Assembly (NCBI RefSeq): GCF_000834635.1
Contig: NZ_JXQV01000001.1
Span: 62,001 to 126,000, forward strand
Length of the DNA: 64,000 nucleotides
From: Agrobacterium tumefaciens
Lineage (GTDB): Bacteria > Pseudomonadota > Alphaproteobacteria > Rhizobiales > Rhizobiaceae
Direction: 5' to 3'
The position numbers and the translations under genes were made by a program. Positions 18,971-27,692 of the stretch are shown here, one piece after another (within the stretch, counting starts at the first letter, position 1; each line of letters starts with the position of its first letter). The notes under the pieces were generated by a model. It worked only from the letters and a program-made list of their open reading frames with translations. It ran no database searches and was not told where the DNA came from.

Positions 18971-19813
18971 CTACCCGTGCGGGCTGCGGCGCATGGATTT
19001 CTCCACCCGCCGCAGCACAAGCGAAAGCCCGACGGTCAGAATGAGATAGATGTAAGCGACAATCGAATAGGTTTCGAAAAACCGGAACGAGCCTGCCGCA
19101 TAGACCTTCCCGAGTTGCGTGACATCCATGACGCCCAGAACCGAGACGAGCGAACTGTCTTTCACCATCGACACGAAGTCGTTGGAAAGCGGCGGGAAGA
19201 TCGTGCGGATCGCCTGCGGGAAAATGACGAGACGAAAACGTTGGGCGCGACCAAGCCCCAGCGCCTTGGCAGCCTCGATCTGCCCCTGATCCACCGCCTC
19301 GATCCCGGCACGAAAAATTTCCGCGATAAAGGCTGCATAGCAAATTGTCAGCGCCAGAATGGCCCGCCATGTCAGGGAAAAATCCCGAACCAGTACAGGC
19401 TCCAGCCAACCCGCTTGGATCAACGGCGTTATCAACCAGTTGATCAGGCTGACAATCGCAGGCGCACCTACGAATGCCACGTAGAACAGCACGACCAGCA
19501 CAGGAATGCCGCGGATGGTTTCGATGTAGAACCGGGAGATCTGGCGCAGAATGATGCTGTCCGCCATGCCCAGCAGCGCAATCGCCAGTCCCCACAGGGA
19601 CGCCAGCGCAAATGCCACCAGCGTCACGAACACGGTCATGCCCACACCTTTGATGACGGTGGAAAAGACCTGCGCATAGATGCCGTTGATCGCGATCAGA
19701 ATGGCCAGCACCGATCCGATGCCGATCATCGCCACCAGCCACCAGGGAAAATCACCCTCGGCGGCAGACGATGTCCGGGCGCTCACGCCACTGCCTTTGC
19801 GGCTTGAACGCAT
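18971..19813 (-). CDS. Polar amino-acid ABC transporter permease
   Basis: A 280-residue inner-membrane permease of the HisMQ/GlnP type. It has about five membrane helices after a first one at residues 25-45. The family start of the core, VIKGVGMTVFVTLVAF, and the EAA loop EAAKALGLGRAQRFRLVIFPQAIRTIFPP, which contacts the ATPase, are clear. It begins 3 bases after the stop of the substrate-binding protein, so the two form one transcript. No ATPase gene follows: the next gene downstream is the convergent MFS carrier. The partner ATPase must come from elsewhere, possibly the neighbouring ABC operon. Confidence 0.9.
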   Translation of the reverse strand: MRSSRKGSGVSARTSSAAEGDFPWWLVAMIGIGSVLAILIAINGIYAQVFSTVIKGVGMTVFVTLVAFALASLWGLAIALLGMADSIILRQISRFYIETIRGIPVLVVLFYVAFVGAPAIVSLINWLITPLIQAGWLEPVLVRDFSLTWRAILALTICYAAFIAEIFRAGIEAVDQGQIEAAKALGLGRAQRFRLVIFPQAIRTIFPPLSNDFVSMVKDSSLVSVLGVMDVTQLGKVYAAGSFRFFETYSIVAYIYLILTVGLSLVLRRVEKSMRRSPHG

Positions 19814-19816
19814 GAA

Positions 19817-20611
19817 TTATTCGCCAAGCTTGTAGTCCAGAAACCACTTTTTATCGAGCGCGGCAAAGGTCCCGTCCGCCTTCAAGGCGGCAATCGCGGC
19901 GTTGATCGGCGCAGACAAGTCAGACCCCTTCTTGAAGATGAAGCCAAAATCATCGCCACCCAGCGCGCCGCCAATCAGCTTCAGCGTGCCACCGGAGGCA
20001 TCAACATAGCCCTTGCCCGCCACGCCATCGGTCAGAACCAGATCGACATCGCCGGTTTTCAGCGCCTGCACCGTCGCCCCGAAGGTTTCCATGAGCTTCA
20101 CACGCGGGTTCTGCTCATTACCGTCAAGCACATCATAGATGATGGTATAAAACGGCGTTGTCCCAGCCTGCGCGCCTGCCAAAGCCTTATCCATCGTGCC
20201 AAAGCTCTTGGCATCGGTAAAGCGCGTCTCATCCGCTCGCACCAGCATAAACATTTCAGACCGCATATAGGGATCGGAAAAGTCGACCTGTTGCTTGCGG
20301 TCTTCCTTGATGCTGATGCCGGTCATGCCGATATCGTATTGCCCTGATGAAACAGCGGGAATCATCGCATCCCAGGACGCGTTCTGGTACGAAACCTTGG
20401 CGTTCAGCCGTTTTGCAATCTCGTTCATCGCATCATATTCCCAGCCAATCGCATCGCCAGATTTTGGATCGACAAATTGCAGCGGTGGATAGGCGTTCTC
20501 GGTCACGACCACGATCTCCCGACCTTTCAGGTCTGGCAGCTCAGCTGAAAATGCCAGCACTGGCAGAAAAAGCGCGGTCGAAACGGCGGCAAGGAACATG
20601 CGTCTGAACAA
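19817..20611 (-). CDS. Polar amino-acid ABC transporter substrate-binding protein
   Basis: About 264 residues, a type-3 periplasmic binding protein. A signal peptide (MFLAAVSTALFLPVLAFSA) precedes the mature domain, which opens IVVVTENAYPPLQFVDP and continues GWEYDAMNEIAKRLN, GQYDIGMTGISIKEDRKQQVDFSDPY and LDKKWFLDYKLG, all standard for His/Gln/Arg-binding proteins. The start is judged to be a TTG at 20611 because aggag lies 8 bases upstream; an ATG four codons later is the alternative. It follows the TrpXYZ-like ATPase gene by 89 bases on the same strand and precedes its permease by 3. Confidence 0.88.
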   Translation of the reverse strand: MFRRMFLAAVSTALFLPVLAFSAELPDLKGREIVVVTENAYPPLQFVDPKSGDAIGWEYDAMNEIAKRLNAKVSYQNASWDAMIPAVSSGQYDIGMTGISIKEDRKQQVDFSDPYMRSEMFMLVRADETRFTDAKSFGTMDKALAGAQAGTTPFYTIIYDVLDGNEQNPRVKLMETFGATVQALKTGDVDLVLTDGVAGKGYVDASGGTLKLIGGALGGDDFGFIFKKGSDLSAPINAAIAALKADGTFAALDKKWFLDYKLGE

Positions 20612-20700
20612 GGGAATATCTCCTGCTGGAATACCCCACGAAAATGGCATGGTTTTGCAGCAGGAGGCAAGGCGTCACGCAGGCGTGGCTGACCTCCGGA

Positions 20701-21495
20701 TTAACCGATCAACAGCTCATCATCATCAAGCATCTGGCCGCGTATGTTGCGGAACATCTCGATCAGGTCTTCCACCTGCAGGCCCTTGCGGCTTTCACCG
20801 GATACGTCGAGAACGATCTCACCGGCATGCAGCATGATGGTTCGGTCGCCATAATCCAGCGCCTGACGCATGGAGTGGGTCACCATCAATGTCGTCAGCT
20901 TGCGCTCTTCCACCACTTTCTGCGTCAGCTGCATCACGAATTCCGCCATGCCGGGATCCAGCGCTGCGGTATGCTCATCCAGCAGCAAAACGTCTGACCC
21001 GGCAAGCGTTGCCATGACCAGCGATACGGCCTGACGCTGACCACCGGACAAGAGGTCCATGCGGTCCTTCAGTCGGTTTTCGAGACCAAGGTTAAGGGAT
21101 GCAATGCGCTCCTGGAAGAACGCACGTCTGCCACCGCCCAGCGCCGGCAAAAGGCCGCGTGTCTTGCCGCGGGCGGCAGCAAGGGCGAGGTTCTCTTCGA
21201 TGGTCAAGGCACCGCAGCTACCAGCAAGCGGGTCCTGAAACACGCGGGCGACCTGTCCGGCACGATTGGCCGTTGGCTTGCGCGTGACATCCACCCCGCC
21301 AATGGTGACTTTACCGGCGGTTGGCAAAACGTCACCCGCCAGCACGCCCAGCAAGGTCGATTTCCCAGCGCCGTTGGAACCGATGACAGTCACGAAGGAG
21401 CCGTTTTCAATCGTCAGATCGATCTTTGCGAGAGCCTGCTTTTGCAGCGGCGTGCCGCGTCCGAAGACGACTTGAATATCGGAAAGCGAAATCAT
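20701..21495 (-). CDS. ABC transporter ATP-binding protein, TrpZ-like
   Basis: A 264-residue ATPase. Walker A is GSNGAGKST near residue 40, the signature is LLSGGQRQAVSL near 155, Walker B is VLLLDEHTAALDP near 177, and the switch histidine is in MVTHSMRQAL. The signature and HTAALD wording match ATPases paired with the ABC_sub_bind class of binding proteins rather than with polar amino-acid systems. Its ATG overlaps the permease stop by 4 bases, indicating translational coupling. It is the third gene of an SBP-permease-ATPase operon and stands just upstream of an SBP-permease pair that has no ATPase. Confidence 0.9.
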   Translation of the reverse strand: MISLSDIQVVFGRGTPLQKQALAKIDLTIENGSFVTVIGSNGAGKSTLLGVLAGDVLPTAGKVTIGGVDVTRKPTANRAGQVARVFQDPLAGSCGALTIEENLALAAARGKTRGLLPALGGGRRAFFQERIASLNLGLENRLKDRMDLLSGGQRQAVSLVMATLAGSDVLLLDEHTAALDPGMAEFVMQLTQKVVEERKLTTLMVTHSMRQALDYGDRTIMLHAGEIVLDVSGESRKGLQVEDLIEMFRNIRGQMLDDDELLIG

Positions 21496-22373
21496 GACGA
21501 TGCTCCTCCACGGCGCAGGCGCGGCAAGATCAGCGCGACGGCGACCAGCACCGCCGTCACGAAATTGAGGTCGGAGGCCTTCAAGCCGAGGGAATCGCTC
21601 GACAGTGCCAGCTGAATGGCAAGCCGGTAGGCGATGGAGCCAAAGACGCAGCCGATGAGAGCAATCAGAATTCCGCGTGAGCCAAACAGCGTCTCACCAA
21701 TGATAACAGCGGCAAGCCCGACAACGATGGTGCCGACACCGGCTGTCACATCGGCAAAACCGTTGGTCTGCGCAAACAAGGCGCCACCAAGGGCGACAAG
21801 CGCGTTGGACAGCGCCATGCCGAGATAGATCTGGTTGCCCGTCTTCACCCCCTGCGCCCGCGCCATTCTGGCATTGGCACCCGTGGCGCGCATGGCAAGG
21901 CCTGCATCGCTTTCCAGAAAGCGCCAAACGATGAGAACAGCGACCACCACCAGCACGCCGACAAAGAGCGGGCGGAGCAGATAGTCTGAGATACCCAGAC
22001 CATAGAACGGCTCGATAACGGTATCCTGATTGAGAAGCGCCACATTGGGTTTGCCCATGACCCGCAGATTGACGGAAAAGAGCGCAATCATGGTCAGGAT
22101 CGAGGCCAGGAGGTTGAGAATCTTGAAGCGGACATTCAGCACCGCCGTCACCATGCCGGCCGCTGCGCCCGCAACCATGGCCACGCCGGTTGCGACCCAA
22201 GGGTTAAACCCCGCGACAATAAGCACCGCAGCAACGGCTGCACCCAGCGGAAACGACCCGTCAACCGTCAGATCGGGGAAATCGAGGACGCGGAAGGCCA
22301 AGTAAACGCCGATAGCGACAAAGGCGAAAACCAGCCCCAGCTCGACAGCACCCCAAAAGGCGATTTGACTCAC
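21492..22373 (-). CDS. ABC transporter permease, TrpY-like (branched-chain permease fold)
   Basis: About 293 residues of mostly hydrophobic sequence, eight or nine membrane segments, of the LivH-like fold. Key blocks are FRVLDFPDLTVDGSFPLGAA near residue 30, a pattern seen in permeases paired with ABC_sub_bind proteins, and the cytoplasmic loop MRATGANARMARAQGVKTG, which couples to the ATPase. The start is a GTG at 22373 with aagga 8 bases upstream; an ATG at 22403 lacks a site. The spacer to the upstream binding-protein gene contains a perfect hairpin (22451-22485). Confidence 0.88.
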   Translation of the reverse strand: MSQIAFWGAVELGLVFAFVAIGVYLAFRVLDFPDLTVDGSFPLGAAVAAVLIVAGFNPWVATGVAMVAGAAAGMVTAVLNVRFKILNLLASILTMIALFSVNLRVMGKPNVALLNQDTVIEPFYGLGISDYLLRPLFVGVLVVVAVLIVWRFLESDAGLAMRATGANARMARAQGVKTGNQIYLGMALSNALVALGGALFAQTNGFADVTAGVGTIVVGLAAVIIGETLFGSRGILIALIGCVFGSIAYRLAIQLALSSDSLGLKASDLNFVTAVLVAVALILPRLRRGGASS

Positions 22374-22450
22374 GGTAGAATTCCTTGGGTTGTCGCCCCC
22401 CATCCGGAGGGCTGCAATTCAGCAGCCATCAGACTGCCATTCGGGCCGCA

Positions 22451-22485
22451 AACCTCTCTCGCCTCAGCATGATGCGAGAGAGGTT
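22451..22485. promoter_or_regulatory. Intercistronic hairpin between binding protein and permease
   Basis: A perfect 12-bp inverted repeat (aacctctctcgc with gcgagagaggtt) and an 11-base loop sit 9 bases beyond the binding-protein stop. No T tract follows on the minus strand. Such structures often stabilise the upstream message or partly stop transcription, giving more binding protein than permease. That role is inferred. Confidence 0.55.
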
Positions 22486-22493
22486 GATTTGGC

Positions 22494-23447
22494 TTACTCG
22501 ATCATCTTGGTTGCGCGCTTCGTGACGCTCTCAGGGAAAGTCACGCCTGCCATGGCAGCGGCCTTCTTGTTGAGAACGAGATCGGTGCCGACGGCGAGCG
22601 TTGCAGGAATATCGCCAGGCTTTTCACCTTTGAGAATGCGAACAACCACGGCACCCGTCTGCTTGCCCACGTCAAAATAGTTGAAGCCGAGAGCGGCCAC
22701 TGCGCCACGAGCCACGGAATCCGTATCGGCTGCAAAAAGCGGGATCTTGGCTTCGCTCGCAACACCGGCTGCGGCTTCAAAGGCAGAAACGATCGTGTTG
22801 TCGGTCGGAACGTAGATCACGTCGGCCTTGCCCACCAATGCGCGGGTCGCGCCCTGCACTTCGGCAGACTTTGTGGCGACGGATTCAACAACCGTCAGAC
22901 CCGCCTTGGCCGCTTCGCTCTTCAACAGATCAAGCGTCGATACCGAGTTGGCTTCTGCCGAATTGTAGATGAAGCCGATGGACTTGGCGTTGGGGGTGAT
23001 TTCCTTGATCAGCGCCAGATGCTCGGCAACCGGCAGCATGTCGGAAAGGCCGGTGACATTGCGGCCGGGCTTGTCCATGGACTTGATCAGCTGCGCACCG
23101 ACAGGATCAGACACTGCGGTGAAGACGATGGGAATATCACGGGTGGCGGCCACGACGGCCTGCGCCGATGGTGTGGAAATGGGAACGATGACATTGGGTG
23201 CATCGCCCACGAACTGGCGCGCGATCTGCGATGCCGTGCCGGGATTGCCCTGCGCGGACTGGTAGACGAATTTCAGGTTTTCGCCTTCCTTGTAACCGGC
23301 CTCGGCAAGTGCTGCCTTGACGCCATCACGCGCGGCATCCAGTGCAGGATGCTCAACGATGGCAGTGACGGCAACGGTGACGTCCTCTGCCTTGGCTGGG
23401 GCTGCAAGGGCTGTCGCCGTCGCAAGTGCCAGAATGAGTGCGCGCAT
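22494..23447 (-). CDS. ABC transporter substrate-binding protein, TrpX-like
   Basis: A 317-residue periplasmic protein of the ABC_sub_bind family (PF04392). The signal peptide is MRALILALATATALAAPAKA. The mature part shows VAVTAIVEHPALDAARDGVKAALAEAGY, which is diagnostic, then TPSAQAVVAATRDIPIVFTAVSDPVGAQL and TGLSDMLPV. Characterised relatives bind tryptophan or tyrosine; the ligand here is not known. An aggagg lies 8 bases before the ATG. First gene of an operon with the permease and ATPase that follow. Confidence 0.9.
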   Translation of the reverse strand: MRALILALATATALAAPAKAEDVTVAVTAIVEHPALDAARDGVKAALAEAGYKEGENLKFVYQSAQGNPGTASQIARQFVGDAPNVIVPISTPSAQAVVAATRDIPIVFTAVSDPVGAQLIKSMDKPGRNVTGLSDMLPVAEHLALIKEITPNAKSIGFIYNSAEANSVSTLDLLKSEAAKAGLTVVESVATKSAEVQGATRALVGKADVIYVPTDNTIVSAFEAAAGVASEAKIPLFAADTDSVARGAVAALGFNYFDVGKQTGAVVVRILKGEKPGDIPATLAVGTDLVLNKKAAAMAGVTFPESVTKRATKMIE

Positions 23448-23546
23448 GGTGTATTCCTCCTGATGTTTCGCTTTTACCGCCCTCTTTAAGAAAGCGTTTA
23501 TACGAAATCAATCATGCAGACCGGGGCGCACCCATCAATTCTTGTT

Positions 23547-24788
23547 CTATTCGTCGTCTGCGCCGTGATTGGCGATCATCATCGCCTCAAATGCCATGCG
23601 CTCAGTCTTGCGCATGCGTTCCGATTCCGACTTCAACTGACCACAGGCCGCAAGAATGTCACGCCCGCGCGGGGTGCGGATCGGCGAAGCATAGCCAGCC
23701 TGATTGATGAAATCTGCAAACTTCTCGATCTGCTCCCAATCCGAGCACTGGTAGTTCGTGCCGGGCCATGGGTTGAACGGAATGAGATTGATCTTGGCCG
23801 GAACGCCCTTTAAGAGCTGCGTCAGCATTTTCGCATCTTCCAGACTGTCATTGACGTCCTTCAGCATCACATATTCAAAGGTGATGCGGCGGGCGTTCGA
23901 CACGCCGGGATAGTTACGGCAAGCTTCAATCAGCTCTTTCAGCGGATATTTCTTATTGATCGGCACCAGCATGTCGCGCAACTCATCACGCACCGCATGC
24001 AGCGAGATGGCCAGCATCACGCCGATTTCATCGCCGGTGCGGAAAATTTCAGGCACGACGCCCGATGTCGACAGCGTCACGCGACGCTTGGAAAGAGACA
24101 GGCCATCACCATCGGTGGCGATCAGCAGTGCTGTTTTCACATGCTCGAAATTATAAAGCGGCTCGCCCATTCCCATCATCACGATGTTGGAAACCTTGCG
24201 GCCTTCGGCAGGCATGATCGTGCCCTGCGGTGCTTCCCGGTCGGGAAAATCACCCAGACGGTCGCGCGCGACCAGAAGCTGCGCCAGAATTTCTTCTGCC
24301 GTCAGGTTGCGCACCAGACGCTGCGTTCCGGTGTGACAGAAGGAACAGGTCAGCGAACAACCGACCTGGCTGGAAATGCACAGCGTGCCGCGTCCTTCTT
24401 CGGGAATATAGACCGTTTCGATTTCAACCGGACGGCCTGCGCCCCGTGGCGGAAAGCGCATCAGCCATTTGCGGGTGCCATCGTTGGAAACCTGTTCTTC
24501 CACGATCTCAGGGCGCGCAATGGTAAAGTGTGCCTTCAGCTTTTCGCGCAGATCCTTGGCCACATTGGTCATGTGGTCGAAATCGGAGACGCCGCGGACA
24601 TAGAGCCAGTTCCAGAGCTGGCTCACGCGCATCTTGGTCTGCTTCTGCGGCACACCGATTTCCATCAGCGCCTCTGCCATCTCTTCCCGCGTAATGCCAA
24701 TCAATGACGGCTTGCCGTCCATGAGATCGGCATTGGCAACAATCGGGCTCTTGATTGCCAGACCGGCGGTCGCTTCCAGTACGGACAT
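23547..24788 (-). CDS. rlmN: Dual-specificity 23S rRNA/tRNA adenine C2-methyltransferase RlmN
   Basis: A 413-residue radical-SAM enzyme that methylates C2 of A2503 in 23S rRNA and A37 of some tRNAs. The iron-sulfur triad is in [13 protein letters not shown] near residue 145, followed by [12 protein letters not shown] near 208. The mechanistic cysteine that becomes methylated should lie near residue 385 (DILAACGQL), and the [10 protein letters not shown] block is N-terminal. Slightly longer at both ends than E. coli RlmN. Single gene unit, 100 bases downstream of nothing coding on its strand. Confidence 0.95.
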   Translation of the reverse strand: MSVLEATAGLAIKSPIVANADLMDGKPSLIGITREEMAEALMEIGVPQKQTKMRVSQLWNWLYVRGVSDFDHMTNVAKDLREKLKAHFTIARPEIVEEQVSNDGTRKWLMRFPPRGAGRPVEIETVYIPEEGRGTLCISSQVGCSLTCSFCHTGTQRLVRNLTAEEILAQLLVARDRLGDFPDREAPQGTIMPAEGRKVSNIVMMGMGEPLYNFEHVKTALLIATDGDGLSLSKRRVTLSTSGVVPEIFRTGDEIGVMLAISLHAVRDELRDMLVPINKKYPLKELIEACRNYPGVSNARRITFEYVMLKDVNDSLEDAKMLTQLLKGVPAKINLIPFNPWPGTNYQCSDWEQIEKFADFINQAGYASPIRTPRGRDILAACGQLKSESERMRKTERMAFEAMMIANHGADDE

Positions 24789-24942
24789 TGTCTTATCCCA
24801 TCAGCCATTGCAGTGCGAAACCGCGCGAAACAAGCGGCGGATGGTCGTCTGCATGTGGAGAAAATTCAAAGGCAAGGCACGTCTTGCGCACCCACCTGTT
24901 TGTGTTGACGCGCCTTTAGCACCAAAACAGTCAAAACGCAAA

Positions 24943-24963
24943 TGGCCGGTCAAGGACCGGCCA
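24943..24963 (-). terminator. Hairpin after the IalB-like gene
   Basis: Stem tggccggtc/gaccggcca with a 3-base loop, 26 bases downstream of the gene's stop. The following T content is weak, so it is a likely but not certain terminator. Confidence 0.55.
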
Positions 24964-24988
24964 CCGCAAAATCTGAAACCAAACCGCC

Positions 24989-25492
24989 TTACTTGCAGCT
25001 TTCAACCTGCTTCAGCGCCGCCGAAATGCCCGAAAGCGAATAAGCGTAGTTAGTGGCCGTGCCACGGGCAGATGTTGCCTTGACCGTCATGGACTTGCCA
25101 GTCTTCATGGCCGCGACCAGTGCAGGCTCTTCAGCAGCGTTCTCAACCCAGGCGGCCTTGTCCTTGGTGAACATCACGAAGTTCTTGTTATCGATGGTCA
25201 CATTGACCTTGGAGCCTTCGCGCAGGCTGTAGCCGACCATGGCCTGAGGCTCATAGGAAATGTTCTGGCCCGGGCGCTGCGAAACGATAAAGAAGATATC
25301 GCCGTGATCAACGCTCGCGGGTTCCTTGGTCGTTGGGATCGAAAGAACATAGCAAACGGTGCTGTTACCCGACTTGTACGAATAGGCACCCCATGCATTG
25401 AACTGCTGGATGCGCGTGGGCGACTGTGCAGAGGCTATGCTGACACTGGTCAGCAAAATGGCGACTGCGGTTGCTACACTTCTTACAAACAT
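24989..25492 (-). CDS. IalB-like secreted protein (invasion-associated locus B family)
   Basis: A 167-residue exported protein. The signal peptide (MFVRSVATAVAILLTSVSIASA) precedes a mature domain with WGAYSYKSGNSTVCYVLSIPTTKEPA, HGDIFFIVSQRPG, then a core of beta-strands, ending LKQVESC with a C-terminal cysteine that may pair with the one near residue 56. This pattern is that of the IalB family, named from a Bartonella invasion factor but widespread and of unknown function in non-pathogenic rhizobia. The start at 25492 follows a caggaa site; an ATG 27 codons upstream would place sequence before the signal peptide. Confidence 0.8.
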   Translation of the reverse strand: MFVRSVATAVAILLTSVSIASAQSPTRIQQFNAWGAYSYKSGNSTVCYVLSIPTTKEPASVDHGDIFFIVSQRPGQNISYEPQAMVGYSLREGSKVNVTIDNKNFVMFTKDKAAWVENAAEEPALVAAMKTGKSMTVKATSARGTATNYAYSLSGISAALKQVESCK

Positions 25493-25769
25493 TGAATTTC
25501 CTGCCGGGTTATTGTCTTCCAGTTGGCCGAACGGCTGTGCCGGGCCGATGCTAGGTAAGTCCGTCATCTTCATATTGGCTAAAGATCGGTTACCAAACCG
25601 TCAACACCGATGCTAAAAGTCGATATTTGCATCGGGATGTAACAGGTCGGCAGGTCCCAGCGCCAGGCCACGGCGCACTGACGTGCACGCGTCCTGAGCA
25701 CAGACACAAGAATTCAGGCAAGAATTTGTCGGCGCCTTCAAGGGTAGAAAACACCGCTTCACAGAGGCG

Positions 25770-26147
25770 TTACTCCTCGCTCATCCGCGCGATGGCAGCA
25801 TCGGCTGCGTCGTAATGCTCCATCTTGATATGTGCCCGGATCATGGCCAGCGCTGCGGTTAAAACCGCGATGTCATCGGTAAAGCCGACAACGGCAAAAA
25901 TGTCCGGCACCACATCGATGGGCAAAATGAAGTAGCCCAAAGCCGCCAGGAGAATGCCCTTGGCACGAAATGGCGTTTCGCGATCCGTTGCGCAATAATA
26001 GGCGGCAGCGGCATCGCGGGCAAATGGCACCTTGCTGGCCACGCGCTTCATCTTTGGCCAGAATTTGGAGCGCACCTGACGCTCGGTCTGCTCCTGCTGG
26101 TCTGGGTCACCCGGCAGCAGGATCTCGCCAATCTTCACATCATCCAT
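25770..26147 (-). CDS. YkvA family membrane protein (DUF1232)
   Basis: About 125 residues. The signature AALGYFILPIDVVPDIFAVVGFTDDIAVL, a hydrophobic hairpin with conserved DxxPD, identifies the DUF1232/YkvA family, whose function is unknown. The N-terminal half is charged and probably cytoplasmic. Three ATGs compete (26168, 26153, 26147); the last has an agga at a 9-base spacing and is chosen. It lies 52 bases after phhB on the same strand, so the two could share a transcript. Confidence 0.75.
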   Translation of the reverse strand: MDDVKIGEILLPGDPDQQEQTERQVRSKFWPKMKRVASKVPFARDAAAAYYCATDRETPFRAKGILLAALGYFILPIDVVPDIFAVVGFTDDIAVLTAALAMIRAHIKMEHYDAADAAIARMSEE

Positions 26148-26199
26148 GGTCATGTGTCCTGTGGTCATGAAGGATCATATAAGACATTGCTTTTGTGGT

Positions 26200-26505
26200 T
26201 CAATCGCTGCGCCCGCGTGCGGCCTTCTCCATGGCACCCGCCAAAAGGAAGTCCCGCTCGGTAATCCCTTGAGAATCATGGGTCGTCAGGCACACCTTGA
26301 CGCGCGAAAAGACGTTCGACCATTCCGGGTGGTGATTGAGCTTTTCAGCCGCCAATGCGCATTGCGCCATGAACCCGAAGGCCTCCGCAAAATTGGCGAA
26401 TTTGTAAGCCCTGACGATGGCCAGACCATCCTCGCGCAGCGACCAGCCTTGCAGCTTGGCGAGCTCAGTCTCGATCACGTCTTTGGCAAGTTTAGGATAT
26501 TGCAT
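26200..26505 (-). CDS. phhB: Pterin-4a-carbinolamine dehydratase
   Basis: A 101-residue enzyme that dehydrates 4a-hydroxytetrahydropterin so that the cofactor of aromatic amino-acid hydroxylases can be recycled. The active-site region [25 protein letters not shown], with the conserved HHPEW, is unmistakable, preceded by [11 protein letters not shown]. The start at 26505 (MQYPK) has aaagg at a good distance; an earlier ATG at 26523 does not. No phenylalanine hydroxylase is present in the window, so its substrate supplier is elsewhere. Confidence 0.93.
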   Translation of the reverse strand: MQYPKLAKDVIETELAKLQGWSLREDGLAIVRAYKFANFAEAFGFMAQCALAAEKLNHHPEWSNVFSRVKVCLTTHDSQGITERDFLLAGAMEKAARGRSD

Positions 26506-26617
26506 GGGGCTGCCTTTCATCATTAAGGAGGAAACACCCTATCGCCTGTTTCGATCCAACATTGCTCTCGGTATCGCTTTTGCCGTGAAGCCACCCCTCA
26601 TATATGGAGTACACAGG

Positions 26618-27097
26618 ATGAAACCGACAGCCATCCTTTTTGTCTGTATGGGAAATATCTGCCGATCACCTCTTGCGCAGGGTATCCTCGCACATATTGT
26701 CGAAAAACAGCAGATTGCACACCGGATCGTGATCGATTCCGCTGGCACAGACGCCTGGCACGTTGGTAATGTGCCGGATCCACGATCCGTTTCGATCGCG
26801 AAGCGTCATGGTATCGACATCACCAGACAAAAGGCACGGCAGGTAAAGCCGTCCGATTTCGAAGCATTCGACCTCATTCTGGCGATGGACGCGGATAACC
26901 TCGCCAGACTTTCGGCAATATGCCCGGTACAATATGCGCAAAAGCTGCACCTGTTCAGCGATTATGCCACCGGCGAGCGATTGAATGTACCGGACCCCTA
27001 TTATGGTGGAGAGGACGGATTCCAGACCGTCTACACCATGCTTTTTTCCGGCTGCATGTCCTTGATCGGCAGGTTGGAAACCGGCCACGCCTCCTGA
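26618..27097 (+). CDS. Low-molecular-weight protein-tyrosine phosphatase
   Basis: A 159-residue cytoplasmic phosphatase. The P-loop VCMGNICRSPLA at residues 9-20 has the C-x5-R-S catalytic motif, and the general-acid loop is NVPDPYYGG near residue 125, both standard. Bacterial members act on tyrosine kinases of polysaccharide export or on unknown substrates; no such kinase is nearby. The start at 26618 follows acagg closely. The last 67 bases overlap the 3' end of the convergent thpR gene, an unusually long tail-to-tail overlap. Confidence 0.92.
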   Translation: MKPTAILFVCMGNICRSPLAQGILAHIVEKQQIAHRIVIDSAGTDAWHVGNVPDPRSVSIAKRHGIDITRQKARQVKPSDFEAFDLILAMDADNLARLSAICPVQYAQKLHLFSDYATGERLNVPDPYYGGEDGFQTVYTMLFSGCMSLIGRLETGHAS

Positions 27098-27624
27098 AGC
27101 GGAAAAACCTCTTCAACGATATAGGGACCACCGCCGACTGATTCCTTCGACGACATCAGCACAAAGCGTCCGATGTTGAAGGAGGAGGTGCGGAAATCTC
27201 CACGCCCGGAGAGGTAATGCACCACATCGTCAAGCCTTGAGTGCCGAAGCCGCGCCAGCGTGACATGCGGGGTAAACTTGCGCGGATCGGGCGGAAGACC
27301 CAGCCGCTGGCACATGCGCTCAATCTCGCTTTGCAGCGCATTCATCTCGGCTGAGGGAGAAACGCCGGCCCAGATGGAGTGAGGCTTCTTAGAGCCGAAA
27401 GAGCCGATACCGGTCAGATTGACCTGAAATTCCGGCCTGTCGATCCTGTCGAGCCGATTGACGACTTCGTCAGCGGTGCGACCATCAATGTCTCCGATAA
27501 AGCGGAGCGTGATGTGATAATTCTCCACATCGATCCACCGGGCACCCGGCAGACCACCGCGCAACAATGAGAGGCTCATGGCCGCATTGCGCGGAATTTC
27601 GAGGGCGGTAAACAGTCTCGGCAT
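27031..27624 (-). CDS. thpR: RNA 2',3'-cyclic phosphodiesterase ThpR
   Basis: A 197-residue two-histidine phosphoesterase, formerly called 2'-5' RNA ligase. The two HxT motifs are HITLRFIG near residue 37 and HVTLARL near 123. It opens 2',3'-cyclic phosphates on RNA ends. The gene overlaps the phosphatase gene on the other strand by 67 bases, so about 22 C-terminal residues of each are encoded by the same DNA. The ThpR C-terminus (LPIKDMQPEKSMV) extends past the usual fold, which could be why the overlap is tolerated. Confidence 0.9.
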   Translation of the reverse strand: MPRLFTALEIPRNAAMSLSLLRGGLPGARWIDVENYHITLRFIGDIDGRTADEVVNRLDRIDRPEFQVNLTGIGSFGSKKPHSIWAGVSPSAEMNALQSEIERMCQRLGLPPDPRKFTPHVTLARLRHSRLDDVVHYLSGRGDFRTSSFNIGRFVLMSSKESVGGGPYIVEEVFPLQEAWPVSNLPIKDMQPEKSMV

Positions 27625-27692
27625 GGCGAGCTCCCCGAATCTCTTGGCAGAACAACCCTAGCGAATCATGCAACGGTGCGGGGCGCAAGCGG

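Noticed and set aside
18909-19742. A second frame across the amino-acid permease gene on the same strand
   Set aside because: It is Cys/His/Arg-rich and lacks hydrophobic helices, while the other frame gives a textbook HisMQ permease.
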